From the NCBI RefSeq assembly GCF_019774615.1, contig NZ_CP081496.1, positions 5,456,001 to 5,520,000 of the forward strand: 64,000 nucleotides of DNA. Direction: 5' to 3'. The number at the start of each line of letters is the position of its first letter. The first letter of the stretch is position 1. The position numbers were made by a program, and so were the translations under genes. The stretch comes from Streptomyces sp. BHT-5-2 (GTDB lineage Bacteria > Actinomycetota > Actinomycetes > Streptomycetales > Streptomycetaceae). The notes beneath the pieces are model-generated. The model worked only from the letters and a program-made list of their open reading frames with translations. It ran no database searches and had not been told where the DNA came from. Shown here in pieces: positions 8,341 through 16,701 of this stretch.

Positions 8341-9966
8341 TCAGAGCGGGTCGGCGGGGGTGAGGGTGCCGGATTCGAGGGTCAGCCAGCGGGTGAGCGA
8401 GAGTTCGCGCAGGAAGCGGGGGTCGTGGCTGACCACGAGGAGGGCGCCCTCGTAGGAGTGCAGGGCGGTGACCAGGCGGCGGACGGAGGACATGTCGAGG
8501 TTGTTGGTGGGTTCGTCGAGGAGCAGGAACTGGGGGGCCGGTTCGGCGAGCATCAGGGCGGCCAGGGCGGCCCGGAAGCGTTCGCCGCCGGAGAGGGTGC
8601 CGGTCTGCTGGTCGGCGCGGGCGCCCTTGAAGAGGAAGCGGGCGAGGCGGGCGCGGATGCGGTTGTTGGTGGCCTCCGGGGCGTAGCGGGCGACGTTCTC
8701 GACGACGGTGAGGTCGTGGTCGAGGACCTCGTCGAGGCGCTGCGGGAGGAAGCGGTGCGGGACGTGGACCTCCGCGGTGCCGGCGGCCGGCCGGAGGTCG
8801 CCGGTGAGGGTGCGGAGCAGGGTGGTCTTGCCGGAGCCGTTGCGGCCGGTGAGCGCGATCCGTTCGGGGCCGCGGATCTCCAGGTCGGCGCGGGTGCCGT
8901 GGCGGGTGCGCAGGCCGGTGGCGGTGAGGACGGTGCGGCCGGGCGGGACGGCGGTGTACGGGAGGTCGACGCGGATCTCGTCGTCGTCGCGGACGGCCTC
9001 GACGGCCTCGTCGAGCCGCTCCCTGGCCTCCTGGAGGCGTTCGGTGTGCAGGGCGCGGTGTTTGCCGGCGGAGACCTGGGCCTCCCCCTTGCGGGCGTTC
9101 ATGACGATCTTGGGTTCGCGTTTCTGGGCGTACATCTTGTTGCCGTAGCGGACCCGGCGGGCCAGTTTGACCCGGGCGTCGGCCAGTTCGCGCTGCTGGC
9201 GCGCGACGTCGGACTCGGCGGCGCGCACCATCCGCTCGGCCGCCTCCTGCTCGACGGCGAGGGCCTGTTCGTAGGCGCTGAAGTTGCCGCCGTACCAGTG
9301 GACTTCTCCGGCTCGGAGGTCGGCGATCCGGTCGACGTGTTCGAGGAGTTCGCGGTCGTGGCTGACGACGAGGAGGACCCCGGACCAGGTGGCGACCGTG
9401 TCGTAGAGGCGGCGGCGGGCGGGCAGGTCGAGGTTGTTGGTGGGTTCGTCGAGGAGCAGCACGTCCGGGCGGCGGAGCAGCAGGGCGGCCAGCCGGAGCA
9501 GCACGGACTCGCCGCCGGAGAGCTCGCCGACGGTGCGGTCGAGGCCGATGGCGTGCAGACCGAGTTGGTCGAGGGTGGCGCGGGCGCGCTCCTCGACGTC
9601 CCAGTCGTCGCCGACGGACGCGAAGTGTTCCTCGCTCGGGTCGCCGTTCTCGATGGCGTGCAGGGCGGCTCGGGTGGCGGCGATGCCGAGCGCCTCGTCG
9701 ACCCTCAGGTGGGTGTCGAGGGAGGCGTGCTGCGGGAGGTAGCCGACCTCGCCGACGGCCTTGACGCTGCCGGCGGTGGCGGTGAGTTCACCGGCGATCA
9801 GCTTCAACAGGGTTGACTTTCCCGATCCGTTGAGACCGACCAGGCCGGTGCGGCCGGGGCCGACGGAGAACTGGAAGCCGTCCAGGACGGGGGTGCCGTC
9901 GGGCCAGGCGAAGCCGGTGTTGGTGCAGACGACGGCCGCGGCGGACGCGGCGGGGGGCTTTGACAT
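8341..9966 (-). CDS. ABC-F ATPase, ribosome-associated
   Basis: This 541-residue protein has two ABC cassettes and no membrane segment, the layout of the ABC-F family, which acts on the ribosome and includes antibiotic-resistance factors and translation factors. Cassette 1 has Walker A GLNGSGKS (44-51), a signature LSGGES near 148 and a LLLDEPTNNLDL Walker B. A charged helical linker of about 100 residues follows (about 225-335). Cassette 2 has Walker A GRNGSGKT near 371, signature LSGGE near 455 and a second LLLDEPTNNLD. The ATG at 9966 lies behind GGAGACCCGT. A 250-base leader with hairpins precedes the gene, as is common for drug-inducible ABC-F genes. Whether it confers resistance or is a housekeeping factor cannot be decided from sequence alone. 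Confidence 0.9.
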   Translation of the reverse strand: MSKPPAASAAAVVCTNTGFAWPDGTPVLDGFQFSVGPGRTGLVGLNGSGKSTLLKLIAGELTATAGSVKAVGEVGYLPQHASLDTHLRVDEALGIAATRAALHAIENGDPSEEHFASVGDDWDVEERARATLDQLGLHAIGLDRTVGELSGGESVLLRLAALLLRRPDVLLLDEPTNNLDLPARRRLYDTVATWSGVLLVVSHDRELLEHVDRIADLRAGEVHWYGGNFSAYEQALAVEQEAAERMVRAAESDVARQQRELADARVKLARRVRYGNKMYAQKREPKIVMNARKGEAQVSAGKHRALHTERLQEARERLDEAVEAVRDDDEIRVDLPYTAVPPGRTVLTATGLRTRHGTRADLEIRGPERIALTGRNGSGKTTLLRTLTGDLRPAAGTAEVHVPHRFLPQRLDEVLDHDLTVVENVARYAPEATNNRIRARLARFLFKGARADQQTGTLSGGERFRAALAALMLAEPAPQFLLLDEPTNNLDMSSVRRLVTALHSYEGALLVVSHDPRFLRELSLTRWLTLESGTLTPADPL

Positions 9967-10171
9967 ACGGGTCTCCTGGGAGGTGTGCGCGGGGTGGGGC
10001 GATATGTGCGCAGGGAGACACCGCGGCAGTGCCGGGGATCGGGTACGCCGTGCGTACGCCGAGGTCGCGGACGGGCTCGCGGGAGCGGGATCGTGGAACG
10101 GATCGCCGGTCGCGGGCGCGGTGTCTGCCGGACCTCAGACGAGCAACGGCCTTCTCCTGTCGGGAGGGAAA

Positions 10172-10195
10172 CCCGCCGGGCACTGCCCTGGCGGG
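10172..10195 (-). promoter_or_regulatory. Candidate attenuator hairpin of the ABC-F gene
   Basis: CCCGCC (10172-10177) pairs with GGCGGG (10190-10195) and GGGC (10178-10181) with GCCC (10185-10188); the only defect is a bulged base at 10189. On the minus strand the next bases read UUUCCC, so it resembles an intrinsic terminator placed 206 bases before the ABC-F start. Confidence 0.45.
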
Positions 10196-10221
10196 GTGGA
10201 CGTCCACGACCGTAGAGGGTG

Positions 10222-10271
10222 GCGGGCGGGAATGCAAACGCTATTTCTGTTGCGTTTGCATTCCCGCCCGC
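10222..10271 (-). terminator. 20-bp perfect inverted repeat after the P450 gene
   Basis: Positions 10222-10241 are the exact reverse complement of 10252-10271; the 10-base loop is TATTTCTGTT. This is among the longest perfect stems in the window and lies 40 bases beyond the P450 stop codon. It should stop P450 transcription before the ABC-F leader. Confidence 0.85.
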
Positions 10272-10310
10272 GGTTCCCTGCCCCGGGCCGGCCGGTCCCG
10301 CCCCGGGTCG

Positions 10311-11738
10311 CTACAGCACGCGGAGGCGTACCCGGGCCGGGCCGGTGGCCTGGAGGGTGATGCCGGCGGCGACCGGCACCTCCCGGTCGAGGGCGGTCAG
10401 TTCGTGGGAACGGAGCAGGGTCGCCAGGGCCAGGACGGACTCCAGCATCGAGAAGTGCTGGCCGATGCAGGCGCGCGGGCCGCCGCCGAACGGGAACCAG
10501 GCGTAGCGGTGGCGCTCGGCCTCGCGCTCGGGGGTGAAGCGCTCCGGGTCGAACCGCTCGGGGTCCTCCCACAGGTCCGGGTGGCGGTGGGTGACCCAGG
10601 GGGAGACGACGACATCGGCGCCGGCCGGGAGGGGGAAGCCGGCGACCTCGGTGGCCTCGACGGCGCGGCGGCTGACGACCGGGGCCGCCGGGTAGAGCCG
10701 CATGGACTCCTTCAACGCCCGGCCGAGCAGCGGCAGTCGGTCCAGGTCGGCGGCGGTGGGGGTACGGTCGCCGAGCACCCGGGCGAGTTCGGCGCGGATC
10801 CGGGACTGTTCGTCGGGGTGCCGGGCCAGCAGGTGGAGGGTGAAGGCCATCGAGGTGGCGGTGGTCTCGTGGCCGGCCAGCAGGAAGATCAGGACCTGTT
10901 CGCGGACCTCGGTGGCGTCGAGGGTGCCGTCCTCGTCGTTGCCGGCCGCGGCGAGCAGGGAGAGCAGGTCGTTGTGGTTTGGCTCCCCGGTGGCGGTGCC
11001 GGAGGCGGTGCGGCGCTCGGCGACGATCCGGTCGCAGAGCGCGTTGAGTTCGGCGGTGACCCGGCGGTTGCGGAGGTTCCTGGGGGTGGGCCAGTCGCGC
11101 GGGACCTTCACGGGGGCGTAGGCGCGGCGGACGACGTAGTCGTTGACGACGGGCGCGCAGCGGTGGATGGCCGTGGTCGCGACCTCCGCGTCGACGCCGA
11201 AGAGGATGCGGGCGACGGTGCGCAGGGCGAGCCGGTTCATCTCGGGGACGAGGTCGACCACGCCGTCCCCGGCCGAGCGCCAGCGGGTGGCGACCGCGTC
11301 GGCCTCGGTGGTGACCGCCGTGGCGTAGCCGTCGACCCGGCGCCTGGTGAACAGCGGTTGCACCAGCCGGCGCTGCCGGAGGTAGTCGGCGTCCTGGCTG
11401 GTGAGCAGGCCGTTGCCGAACGACTGGCGGACCTCCTCGTAGAACGGGTGGTCCTTGCGGAAGTTGGCGGCCTGGGCGGCGAGGATCTGCTGGACGCCCT
11501 CGGGCGCGAAGACCGCGTAGAAGACGCTGCGGAAGCCGGGCGGGCCGGCCTCCAGGCGGACCACGTCTCCGTGTTCGCGCCGGGCGCTCAAGAAGGCGCC
11601 GAGCGAGTCGCGGTGCAGGTCGAGCAGGGAGCCGATCACGGGGAGGCCGGCGGGGCCGGGGACCGGGCGCCGGACGGTGGCCGAGGAGGTGCGTACGGTG
11701 CCGGCGCCGGTACGGGGCGAAGGGTTGGTCGGGGACAT
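10311..11738 (-). CDS. Cytochrome P450
   Basis: This 475-residue soluble P450 monooxygenase has the proline-rich N-terminal PGPAGLPVIG, the I-helix oxygen-activation motif AGHETT (near 286), ExxR in KESMR (near 341), and the heme loop FPFGGGPRACIG with heme-ligand Cys424. The substrate is unknown; the sequence style recalls actinobacterial terpene and fatty-acid P450s such as pentalenene oxygenase, but that is only an impression. The ATG at 11738 gives the normal distance to the proline-rich segment; its ribosome site is weak, so a leaderless message is possible. The frame remains open upstream to 12473 but that part overlaps the divergent [2Fe-2S] gene. No ferredoxin reductase is adjacent. 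Confidence 0.9.
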   Translation of the reverse strand: MSPTNPSPRTGAGTVRTSSATVRRPVPGPAGLPVIGSLLDLHRDSLGAFLSARREHGDVVRLEAGPPGFRSVFYAVFAPEGVQQILAAQAANFRKDHPFYEEVRQSFGNGLLTSQDADYLRQRRLVQPLFTRRRVDGYATAVTTEADAVATRWRSAGDGVVDLVPEMNRLALRTVARILFGVDAEVATTAIHRCAPVVNDYVVRRAYAPVKVPRDWPTPRNLRNRRVTAELNALCDRIVAERRTASGTATGEPNHNDLLSLLAAAGNDEDGTLDATEVREQVLIFLLAGHETTATSMAFTLHLLARHPDEQSRIRAELARVLGDRTPTAADLDRLPLLGRALKESMRLYPAAPVVSRRAVEATEVAGFPLPAGADVVVSPWVTHRHPDLWEDPERFDPERFTPEREAERHRYAWFPFGGGPRACIGQHFSMLESVLALATLLRSHELTALDREVPVAAGITLQATGPARVRLRVL

Positions 11739-11880
11739 GCCCGGATGTCTGTCCAGGAACGGGCCGGGGAATGTCGCGCCCCGGCGTGGTCTGCGCAACG
11801 GGCGGGGCGGCGCCGGTGGGCGGTGGGGCGGATGGCCGGGGGCCGGCGGCCGGCGTGGAGCGGCCCCGTAGCATGGCCGC

Positions 11881-12288
11881 ATGATCGAAAAGCAGGTCGG
11901 GCGGGCGGGGCGGGCCACCGCACAGCAGTGCCGGGTGACCGTCTGCCGCGGCTGCTGCTGCGGGGACGGGGCGAAGATCCCGGGGGTCGACCACGCCGGG
12001 CAGATCCCGCGGCTGCGGGCGGCGCTGGACGGGGCGGCACCGGTCCGGGCCTCGGAGTGCCTGGACGTCTGCGACCAGGCGAACGTGGTCGTGGTGCAGC
12101 CCTCGGCGGACGGGCGGGCCGCGGGCGGGCGACCGGTGTGGCTGGGCCTGGTCAACGACGACGCGGCGCTGGCGGACATCGCCGCCTGGATACGGGCCGG
12201 CGGGCCGGGCCTCGCGGAGCCGCCCGGCGTACTGGACCTGTACGCGTTCACGGTGTCGCGACGGGTGCGGGAGCAGCTGGAGAAGTAG
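11881..12288 (+). CDS. Thioredoxin-like [2Fe-2S] ferredoxin-domain protein
   Basis: The 135-residue protein shows the pattern of thioredoxin-fold [2Fe-2S] ferredoxins: a CRGCCCG cluster (Cys22, 25, 26, 27) and ECLDVC (Cys60, Cys64), with the second pair followed by NVVVVQPS. It is probably a cytosolic electron carrier or iron-sulfur sensor. It is transcribed divergently from the P450 with 142 bp between starts, so shared regulation and electron donation to the P450 are possible but not shown. The start ATG at 11881 has little Shine-Dalgarno sequence. Streptomyces genomes commonly carry such proteins without known partners. Confidence 0.75.
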   Translation: MIEKQVGRAGRATAQQCRVTVCRGCCCGDGAKIPGVDHAGQIPRLRAALDGAAPVRASECLDVCDQANVVVVQPSADGRAAGGRPVWLGLVNDDAALADIAAWIRAGGPGLAEPPGVLDLYAFTVSRRVREQLEK

Positions 12289-12433
12289 CGGGCGGAGGCC
12301 GGGGGCACGGGGCGCGGCGGCGCGGCCGGGTTCTCGGCGCGCGCGGGTGCGCGGACGGGTGTTGGCTGGAGGTATGAGGCTTCTCCTGACGGCGCGCCCC
12401 GGGACGCGCCTCGCGGGAACGGCGGGCTGAGCG

Positions 12434-13207
12434 GTGCGCCGGGCAGCGCCGTCCGCTCCCGTGGGGCCGGCATCCGGGCCGCCGCACCGTGTCCTGGTCG
12501 TCGCGGACGAGCCGGCCGTCGCCACGGCCGTCACCGCCGGACTCGCCCGCGCCGGCCACACCACCGCCTGCGCCACCGACGGCTTCACCGCCCTCGAACT
12601 CGCCGCGGACTTCCGCCCGCACGCCGTCGTCCTCGATCCGGCGCTGCCGGGCATCGACGGCCTGGAGCTGCGCCGCCGGCTGCGGCGGCGCGCGGGCGGG
12701 CCGTCGGTTCCCGTGGTGCCGTTGACCGAGGGCGGGCCCGTAGGGATGCGGGAACTTGTGGCGCGGGTGGCGGAGGCGTTGCGCGGGGGCGGAGGTGCGG
12801 GAGGGGACGTGGCACCGGCCGACCGGTCCTCGGCCGTCCTGCGGGCCGGGGAGGTGACCGCCGACACCGGGACCGGGCGGGCGCTCCGCGTCGGACGTGA
12901 ACTCGCCCTGTCGGAGGACGAGTTCGCGCTGCTGGTGTTTCTGATGCGGCACCCGGGGCGGGTGTTCTCCCGGGAGCAGCTGCTCAAGCGGGTCTGGGGA
13001 CGGGACTTCGGCGACCTGTCGGCGGTGGCGGCGCGCATGGCGCGGCTGCGGGCGGAGCTGGACGGGGCGGCGCCGGATCCGGGCGCGCCCCGGCTGCTGA
13101 CGGAGGTGTGGGGGTCCGGATACCGCTTCGATCCCGGGGGCGGAGAGGTGGTGTCCGTGGGGACGGGGACGGAAACGATGCTGGGGATGGGAATGGGGGC
13201 GGTGTAG
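12434..13207 (+). CDS. Orphan OmpR/PhoB-type response regulator with shortened receiver
   Basis: The 257-residue protein joins a receiver domain (about 18-118) to a winged-helix DNA-binding domain (about 135-233, ending WGSGYRF as in OmpR/PhoB). The acidic residues Asp25/Glu26, phospho-acceptor Asp68 and the conserved Thr98 are present. However, the receiver jumps from LTEGG straight to MRELVARV: the alpha4-beta5 stretch with the invariant lysine (usually GADDYVTKPF) is missing, about 25 residues. Phosphorylation control may therefore be altered or lost. No histidine kinase gene lies nearby. The start is GTG 12434. A glycine/methionine-rich tail follows the DNA-binding domain. Confidence 0.8.
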   Translation: MRRAAPSAPVGPASGPPHRVLVVADEPAVATAVTAGLARAGHTTACATDGFTALELAADFRPHAVVLDPALPGIDGLELRRRLRRRAGGPSVPVVPLTEGGPVGMRELVARVAEALRGGGGAGGDVAPADRSSAVLRAGEVTADTGTGRALRVGRELALSEDEFALLVFLMRHPGRVFSREQLLKRVWGRDFGDLSAVAARMARLRAELDGAAPDPGAPRLLTEVWGSGYRFDPGGGEVVSVGTGTETMLGMGMGAV

Positions 13208-13262
13208 GGGCTGGTGGGCGGGCCGGGCCGGGGAGTCGGCGCGGGCGGCGCCGGGGTGCGGG

Positions 13263-14645
13263 TCAGGGCCGGGCGAGCCGGTCGCGGTCGGGCGTGTCCG
13301 GCTTCTTGTCGGCGTGCCCGTCGGCCTTCACGTCGGCGTCCGTAGCGACGTCCGTGCCTGCGCCCGTGCCTGCGTCCGTGCAGGCGTCCGTGCAGGCGCT
13401 CTCCTCCGGGCGGCGGGACGGGAGGTCGCGGGCCGTGCGGATCGGTGAGGCCAGGAGGATCAGGGCGGCGAGCGGGACGCCGGCGGTAGTGATCCAGATG
13501 GCCGTGCGGACGCCGAAGGCGGTGCCGAGCGCGCCGCCGAGCAGGGCGCCCAGCGGCAGCGTGCCGTAGTTGAGGAAGGCGGAGCCGGCGGTCACCCGGC
13601 CGAGCAGCGCCGGCGGACAGTACGCCTGCTGGAAGCCGGCTTTGAGGATGTTTCCGCCGACCACGCCCGCGGTGACGCCGAAGCCGCCGACGACGTACAG
13701 GACGGCGCCGGGCCCCGAGGTGGTGAGCGGGATGAGCAACGCCGCGGCGGGCAGGCCGAGTTCGAAGAGCAGGGTGGCGCGGGCGGTGCCGAGCCGGGCG
13801 GCGACCCGGCGGACGGCGAAGGCGCCCGCGACCCCGCCGGTGCTCGCCACCGCCAGCACGGTGCCGACGGTGCCCGGCGTCAGCCCGGCCTCGCGCACCA
13901 GGAAGACCGGCAGGATCGACTGGTATCCCATCAGGGCGAGGTTGGAGGCGGCGCCGAAGAGCGTCAGCGTACGGAGCCAGACGTCGCCGGCGACCAGCCG
14001 CAGCCCCTCGGACACCTCGCCCCGCAGGGACCGCGCGGCGCGCTCCCCCGTGCCGGCCGGGCGCGCCTCGCGGTGCCGGATGCCGAGCAGGCAGAGCAGG
14101 GAGACCAGGAAGGTGGCCGCGTTGGCGAACAACCCGTTCGCGGCGCCGGCGAGTTGGACCAGGAAGCCGCCGGCGCCCTGCCCGGCCAGCTGCGCCGCCG
14201 AGGCGCTGCCGTGCAGCTTGGCGTTGCCCTCGGGCTGGTCGGCGGGGGCGAGGAGGCCGGGGAGGTAGGCGCTGTACGCGGTCTGGAAGACCACCGCGGC
14301 GGCGCCGCTCAGCAGGGCCGCGCCGATCAGCAGGCCGAGGCTCGGCCCGCCGCACCAGGTGAGGACGGGGACCGCGGCGAACACCACCATGGAGAGCACC
14401 GCGGCTCCCAGCATCAGGGGGCGGCGGCGGACCCGGTCCACCCAGGCTCCGACCGGCAGCCCGATCAGCAGCCAGGGCAGCCAGCCGCAGGCGCTCAGCA
14501 GGCCGGCCGCGAAGGCGTCGGCACGCAGGGCGGCGACGGCGGTCAGCGGCATCGCCACCCCGGTGACCGCGGCCCCGAACTTGCCCGCGACCTCCCCGCA
14601 CCACAGCAACCGGAAGTCGCGGTGGCGGCGGAGCAGGCCGCTCAC
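13263..14645 (-). CDS. MFS transporter (EntS/MFS_3-like)
   Basis: This 460-residue membrane protein has about 12 hydrophobic segments between residues 10 and 400, with the loop-2/3 motif GAWVDRVRRRP near 70 typical of drug/siderophore exporters of the MFS_3 group. The last 55 residues form a hydrophilic Asp/Thr/Ala repeat tail (TDACTDAGTGAGTD) produced by a run of near-identical hexanucleotides around 13320-13400. The GTG start at 14645 overlaps the stop codon of the upstream ArsR-type gene (GTGA), so the pair is translationally coupled and the transporter is probably controlled by that regulator. Substrate unknown. Confidence 0.85.
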   Translation of the reverse strand: MSGLLRRHRDFRLLWCGEVAGKFGAAVTGVAMPLTAVAALRADAFAAGLLSACGWLPWLLIGLPVGAWVDRVRRRPLMLGAAVLSMVVFAAVPVLTWCGGPSLGLLIGAALLSGAAAVVFQTAYSAYLPGLLAPADQPEGNAKLHGSASAAQLAGQGAGGFLVQLAGAANGLFANAATFLVSLLCLLGIRHREARPAGTGERAARSLRGEVSEGLRLVAGDVWLRTLTLFGAASNLALMGYQSILPVFLVREAGLTPGTVGTVLAVASTGGVAGAFAVRRVAARLGTARATLLFELGLPAAALLIPLTTSGPGAVLYVVGGFGVTAGVVGGNILKAGFQQAYCPPALLGRVTAGSAFLNYGTLPLGALLGGALGTAFGVRTAIWITTAGVPLAALILLASPIRTARDLPSRRPEESACTDACTDAGTGAGTDVATDADVKADGHADKKPDTPDRDRLARP

Positions 14646-15364
14646 GGGTTGGTCCGGTCGATGCGGTCGGTGCGGTCGGTGCGGTCCCGGTGCGCGGTGT
14701 CGTGCCGCGGTGGAACGTCGGCCCGCGGCCTACGGGGGAAGGACTGTAGCTGGACGATCACGGGCTGCGCGGCGGGCACGCCGCCTTCCCCGCCGCCCCC
14801 TGCGCCGTCCGCCGTGGCGACGCCCCGATACCGCTCCACGACCTGCGCCAATTCCTGGTTCATCGCGGTGAGTTGATCGGGCGTCAGCGCGAGGTCGTGC
14901 CACTGGGCGACGGCGCCGGCGTCGCGCCACTCCGGGCCCCAGTCGTCGGCGAGGTAGTCGACGACCTGGTTGAAGTGCTGTTGGACGATCTCGTGGACGT
15001 AGACCGAGAGCGGGCCACGGGCGTCCGGGTCGTCGCGGAAGTCGGTGGTGTCGAGCCGGTGGGAGACCGCCGCCGCCCGCCACCAGCGCTCGCGCCGGGT
15101 GCCCCGGCCGGTCTCCTCCTCGATGAAGCCGTGGTCGGCGAGGTGGCGCAGGTGCCAGCTGACCGTGCCGGTGTTCTCGCCGAGCCGGCGGGAGAGACCG
15201 GTGGCGGTGTCCGGGCCGTCGAGGGTCAGCAGCTCCAGGATGCGCATCCGCAGCGGGTGGGCGATGCCGCGCAGGCTGCGGGCGTCCATCCGGCGGGTGG
15301 GGCGGGGCGCGGGGGCGCCGCCCCCTGCGGGGCGGTCACCTTCGGGCACGTCGTCATGGCTCAT
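14642..15364 (-). CDS. ArsR-family winged-helix regulator
   Basis: The 240-residue protein has an ArsR/HTH_20-type winged helix at about 28-105 (ALSHPLRMRILELL-like start, then NTGTVSWHLRHLADHGFIEE as recognition region) and a helical C-terminal region that may bind ligand or form the dimer. No metal-binding cysteines are seen, so it is probably not a metal sensor. It ends in a short repeated tail (DRTDRTDRIDRTNP). It overlaps the MFS gene by 4 bases and likely represses it. The ATG at 15364 faces a set of 14-bp repeats (15382-15455) that are the obvious operator candidate. Confidence 0.85.
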   Translation of the reverse strand: MSHDDVPEGDRPAGGGAPAPRPTRRMDARSLRGIAHPLRMRILELLTLDGPDTATGLSRRLGENTGTVSWHLRHLADHGFIEEETGRGTRRERWWRAAAVSHRLDTTDFRDDPDARGPLSVYVHEIVQQHFNQVVDYLADDWGPEWRDAGAVAQWHDLALTPDQLTAMNQELAQVVERYRGVATADGAGGGGEGGVPAAQPVIVQLQSFPRRPRADVPPRHDTAHRDRTDRTDRIDRTNP

Positions 15365-15381
15365 GAACGTCAGCCTAGGAT

Positions 15382-15455
15382 TGCAGAGAACTCTCTGCAT
15401 AGAGTTCTCTGCATAGAGTTCTCTGCACATGGTTCTCCGCAGAGTTCCCTCTGTG
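15382..15455. repeat. Tandem 14-bp operator-like repeats
   Basis: TAGAGTTCTCTGCA occurs exactly twice head-to-tail (15400-15413, 15414-15427), with degenerate copies before (15386-15399) and after (15428-15441, 15442-15455). The first copies also form the inverted repeat TGCAGAGA-AC-TCTCTGCA (15382-15399). The array begins 18 bases upstream of the ArsR-type gene. It is followed by a hexamer repeat (GGATGC three times, 15455-15472). Confidence 0.75.
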
Positions 15456-15691
15456 GATGCGGATGCGGATGCGGACGGGAGAACCCTCCTCGGACACGCC
15501 AGGACGTCTCTCGGACTCGCGTGCGCGCCGCCGGAGGCGACCCGCCGCCTGACCGCCGTCCCCGTAACGGCGGTGGCCGGTGGTACAGACGGGTACGCGC
15601 GCGAATGGCGCCGCCCAGGGCCGCGTTTCGGCCATGGTGGCTGACTATCCTCGGGCGCATCCCCCGCCCCGCGCGATACGAGGTGTGCGAC

Positions 15692-16588
15692 GTGACGGTG
15701 ATCCTGCTCGCCCTTGCCGCGGCATGCTGTCTGGGCACCGGGTTCGTCCTCCAGCAGATCGCGGCGCAGCACGCCCCGCCGCAGGACTACCTCTCCTTCC
15801 GGCTGCTGCTCGACCTGGTGCGGATGCCGCGCTGGGTGGCCGGGATCGCGCTGATGGTGACGGGGATGGCGCTGGGCGCGGTGGCGCTGGGGATGGGCGA
15901 CATCACCCTGGTCGAGCCGCTGATGGCGACGAACCTGCTGTTCGCGATGGCACTGGCGCGCCGGATCTCCCGGCAGCGGCTGGGCCGCAGCGGGTGGGCC
16001 GGCCTGTGGCTGCTGGCCGGCGGGGTGACCGCGTTCATCGTGGCCGGGCAGCCGCACGGCGGGCACAACAGCGAGGTGGGGCAGCTGGCCCAGTGGCTGA
16101 TCATGGGCGGGGTGCTGGGCGTCGCCCTGGTGCTGGCGGCGGTCGCCAAACGGGAGCGGGTGCACGTCAGTCTGGAGGCCGCGCTGCTGGGGGTGGCGGC
16201 CGGGCTGCTGTACGGACTCCAGGACGCGTTGACGCGGATCAGCGGACTGCGGTTCACGGCGGGCGGCTGGCGCGCGCTGCTGACCAGTTGGCAACCGTAC
16301 GCGATCGTGGTGCTCGGGGTGCTGGCGCTGGTGATGGTGCAGAGCGCGTTCGAGTCGGCGCCGTTGCGGATGTCGCTGCCCGCGCTGACCGCCGCGCAGC
16401 CGCTGGCGGGAATCGCCTGCGGGGTGGGTTTCCTGGGCGACCAGCTGCGGGTGACGCCCGGGGCGCTGGCCTTCCAGGCGGCCGGGATCGTGGCGGTGGT
16501 GGCGGGGATCGTGCTGATCGGCAGCCATCCGGCGATGCCGCCCGGGAGCGGCGCGGCCGACGACGTACGGGAACTCCAGCCGCGCTGA
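15692..16588 (+). CDS. DMT-superfamily membrane transporter
   Basis: The 298-residue protein is almost entirely membrane-embedded, with about nine hydrophobic segments and the GLQDALTRISG and GIACGVGFLGD loops seen in actinobacterial DMT/EamA- or NIPA-like permeases. It starts by inserting directly (MTVILLALAAACCLGTG). Substrate unknown. GTG 15692 follows GAGGTG at 15680-15685. It is divergent from the ArsR-type gene, with the 14-bp repeats between, so it could share that control. Confidence 0.8.
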   Translation: MTVILLALAAACCLGTGFVLQQIAAQHAPPQDYLSFRLLLDLVRMPRWVAGIALMVTGMALGAVALGMGDITLVEPLMATNLLFAMALARRISRQRLGRSGWAGLWLLAGGVTAFIVAGQPHGGHNSEVGQLAQWLIMGGVLGVALVLAAVAKRERVHVSLEAALLGVAAGLLYGLQDALTRISGLRFTAGGWRALLTSWQPYAIVVLGVLALVMVQSAFESAPLRMSLPALTAAQPLAGIACGVGFLGDQLRVTPGALAFQAAGIVAVVAGIVLIGSHPAMPPGSGAADDVRELQPR

Positions 16589-16701
16589 GGCCGGTCGCGC
16601 CCGCGGCCGGGCGCCGGAAGGAGCGATCGGGATACCGGCATCCGACATGCCGGCGGCCGCCTCCTGCCCAGTTCGTTAATGCTCGGCATCAGAATCGGGG
16701 C

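Larger units (their letters stand above)
9967..10310 (-). promoter_or_regulatory. ABC-F leader region and P450 terminator
   Basis: No gene is seen in these 344 bases. Reading leftward, they contain the strong P450 terminator (10222-10271), then a terminator-like hairpin (10172-10195) followed by UUUCCC, then about 200 bases to the ABC-F start. A promoter must lie between the two hairpins or inside the leader, but no clear -35/-10 pair was found. Confidence 0.5.

Noticed and set aside
8239..9816. 525-codon plus-strand frame opposite the ABC-F gene
   Set aside because: Gly/Val-rich reverse-frame artefact; the minus-strand ABC-F motifs are unambiguous.
10135..14604. 1489-codon minus-strand frame
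   Set aside because: Spans several real genes in other frames and is Arg/Pro-rich throughout.
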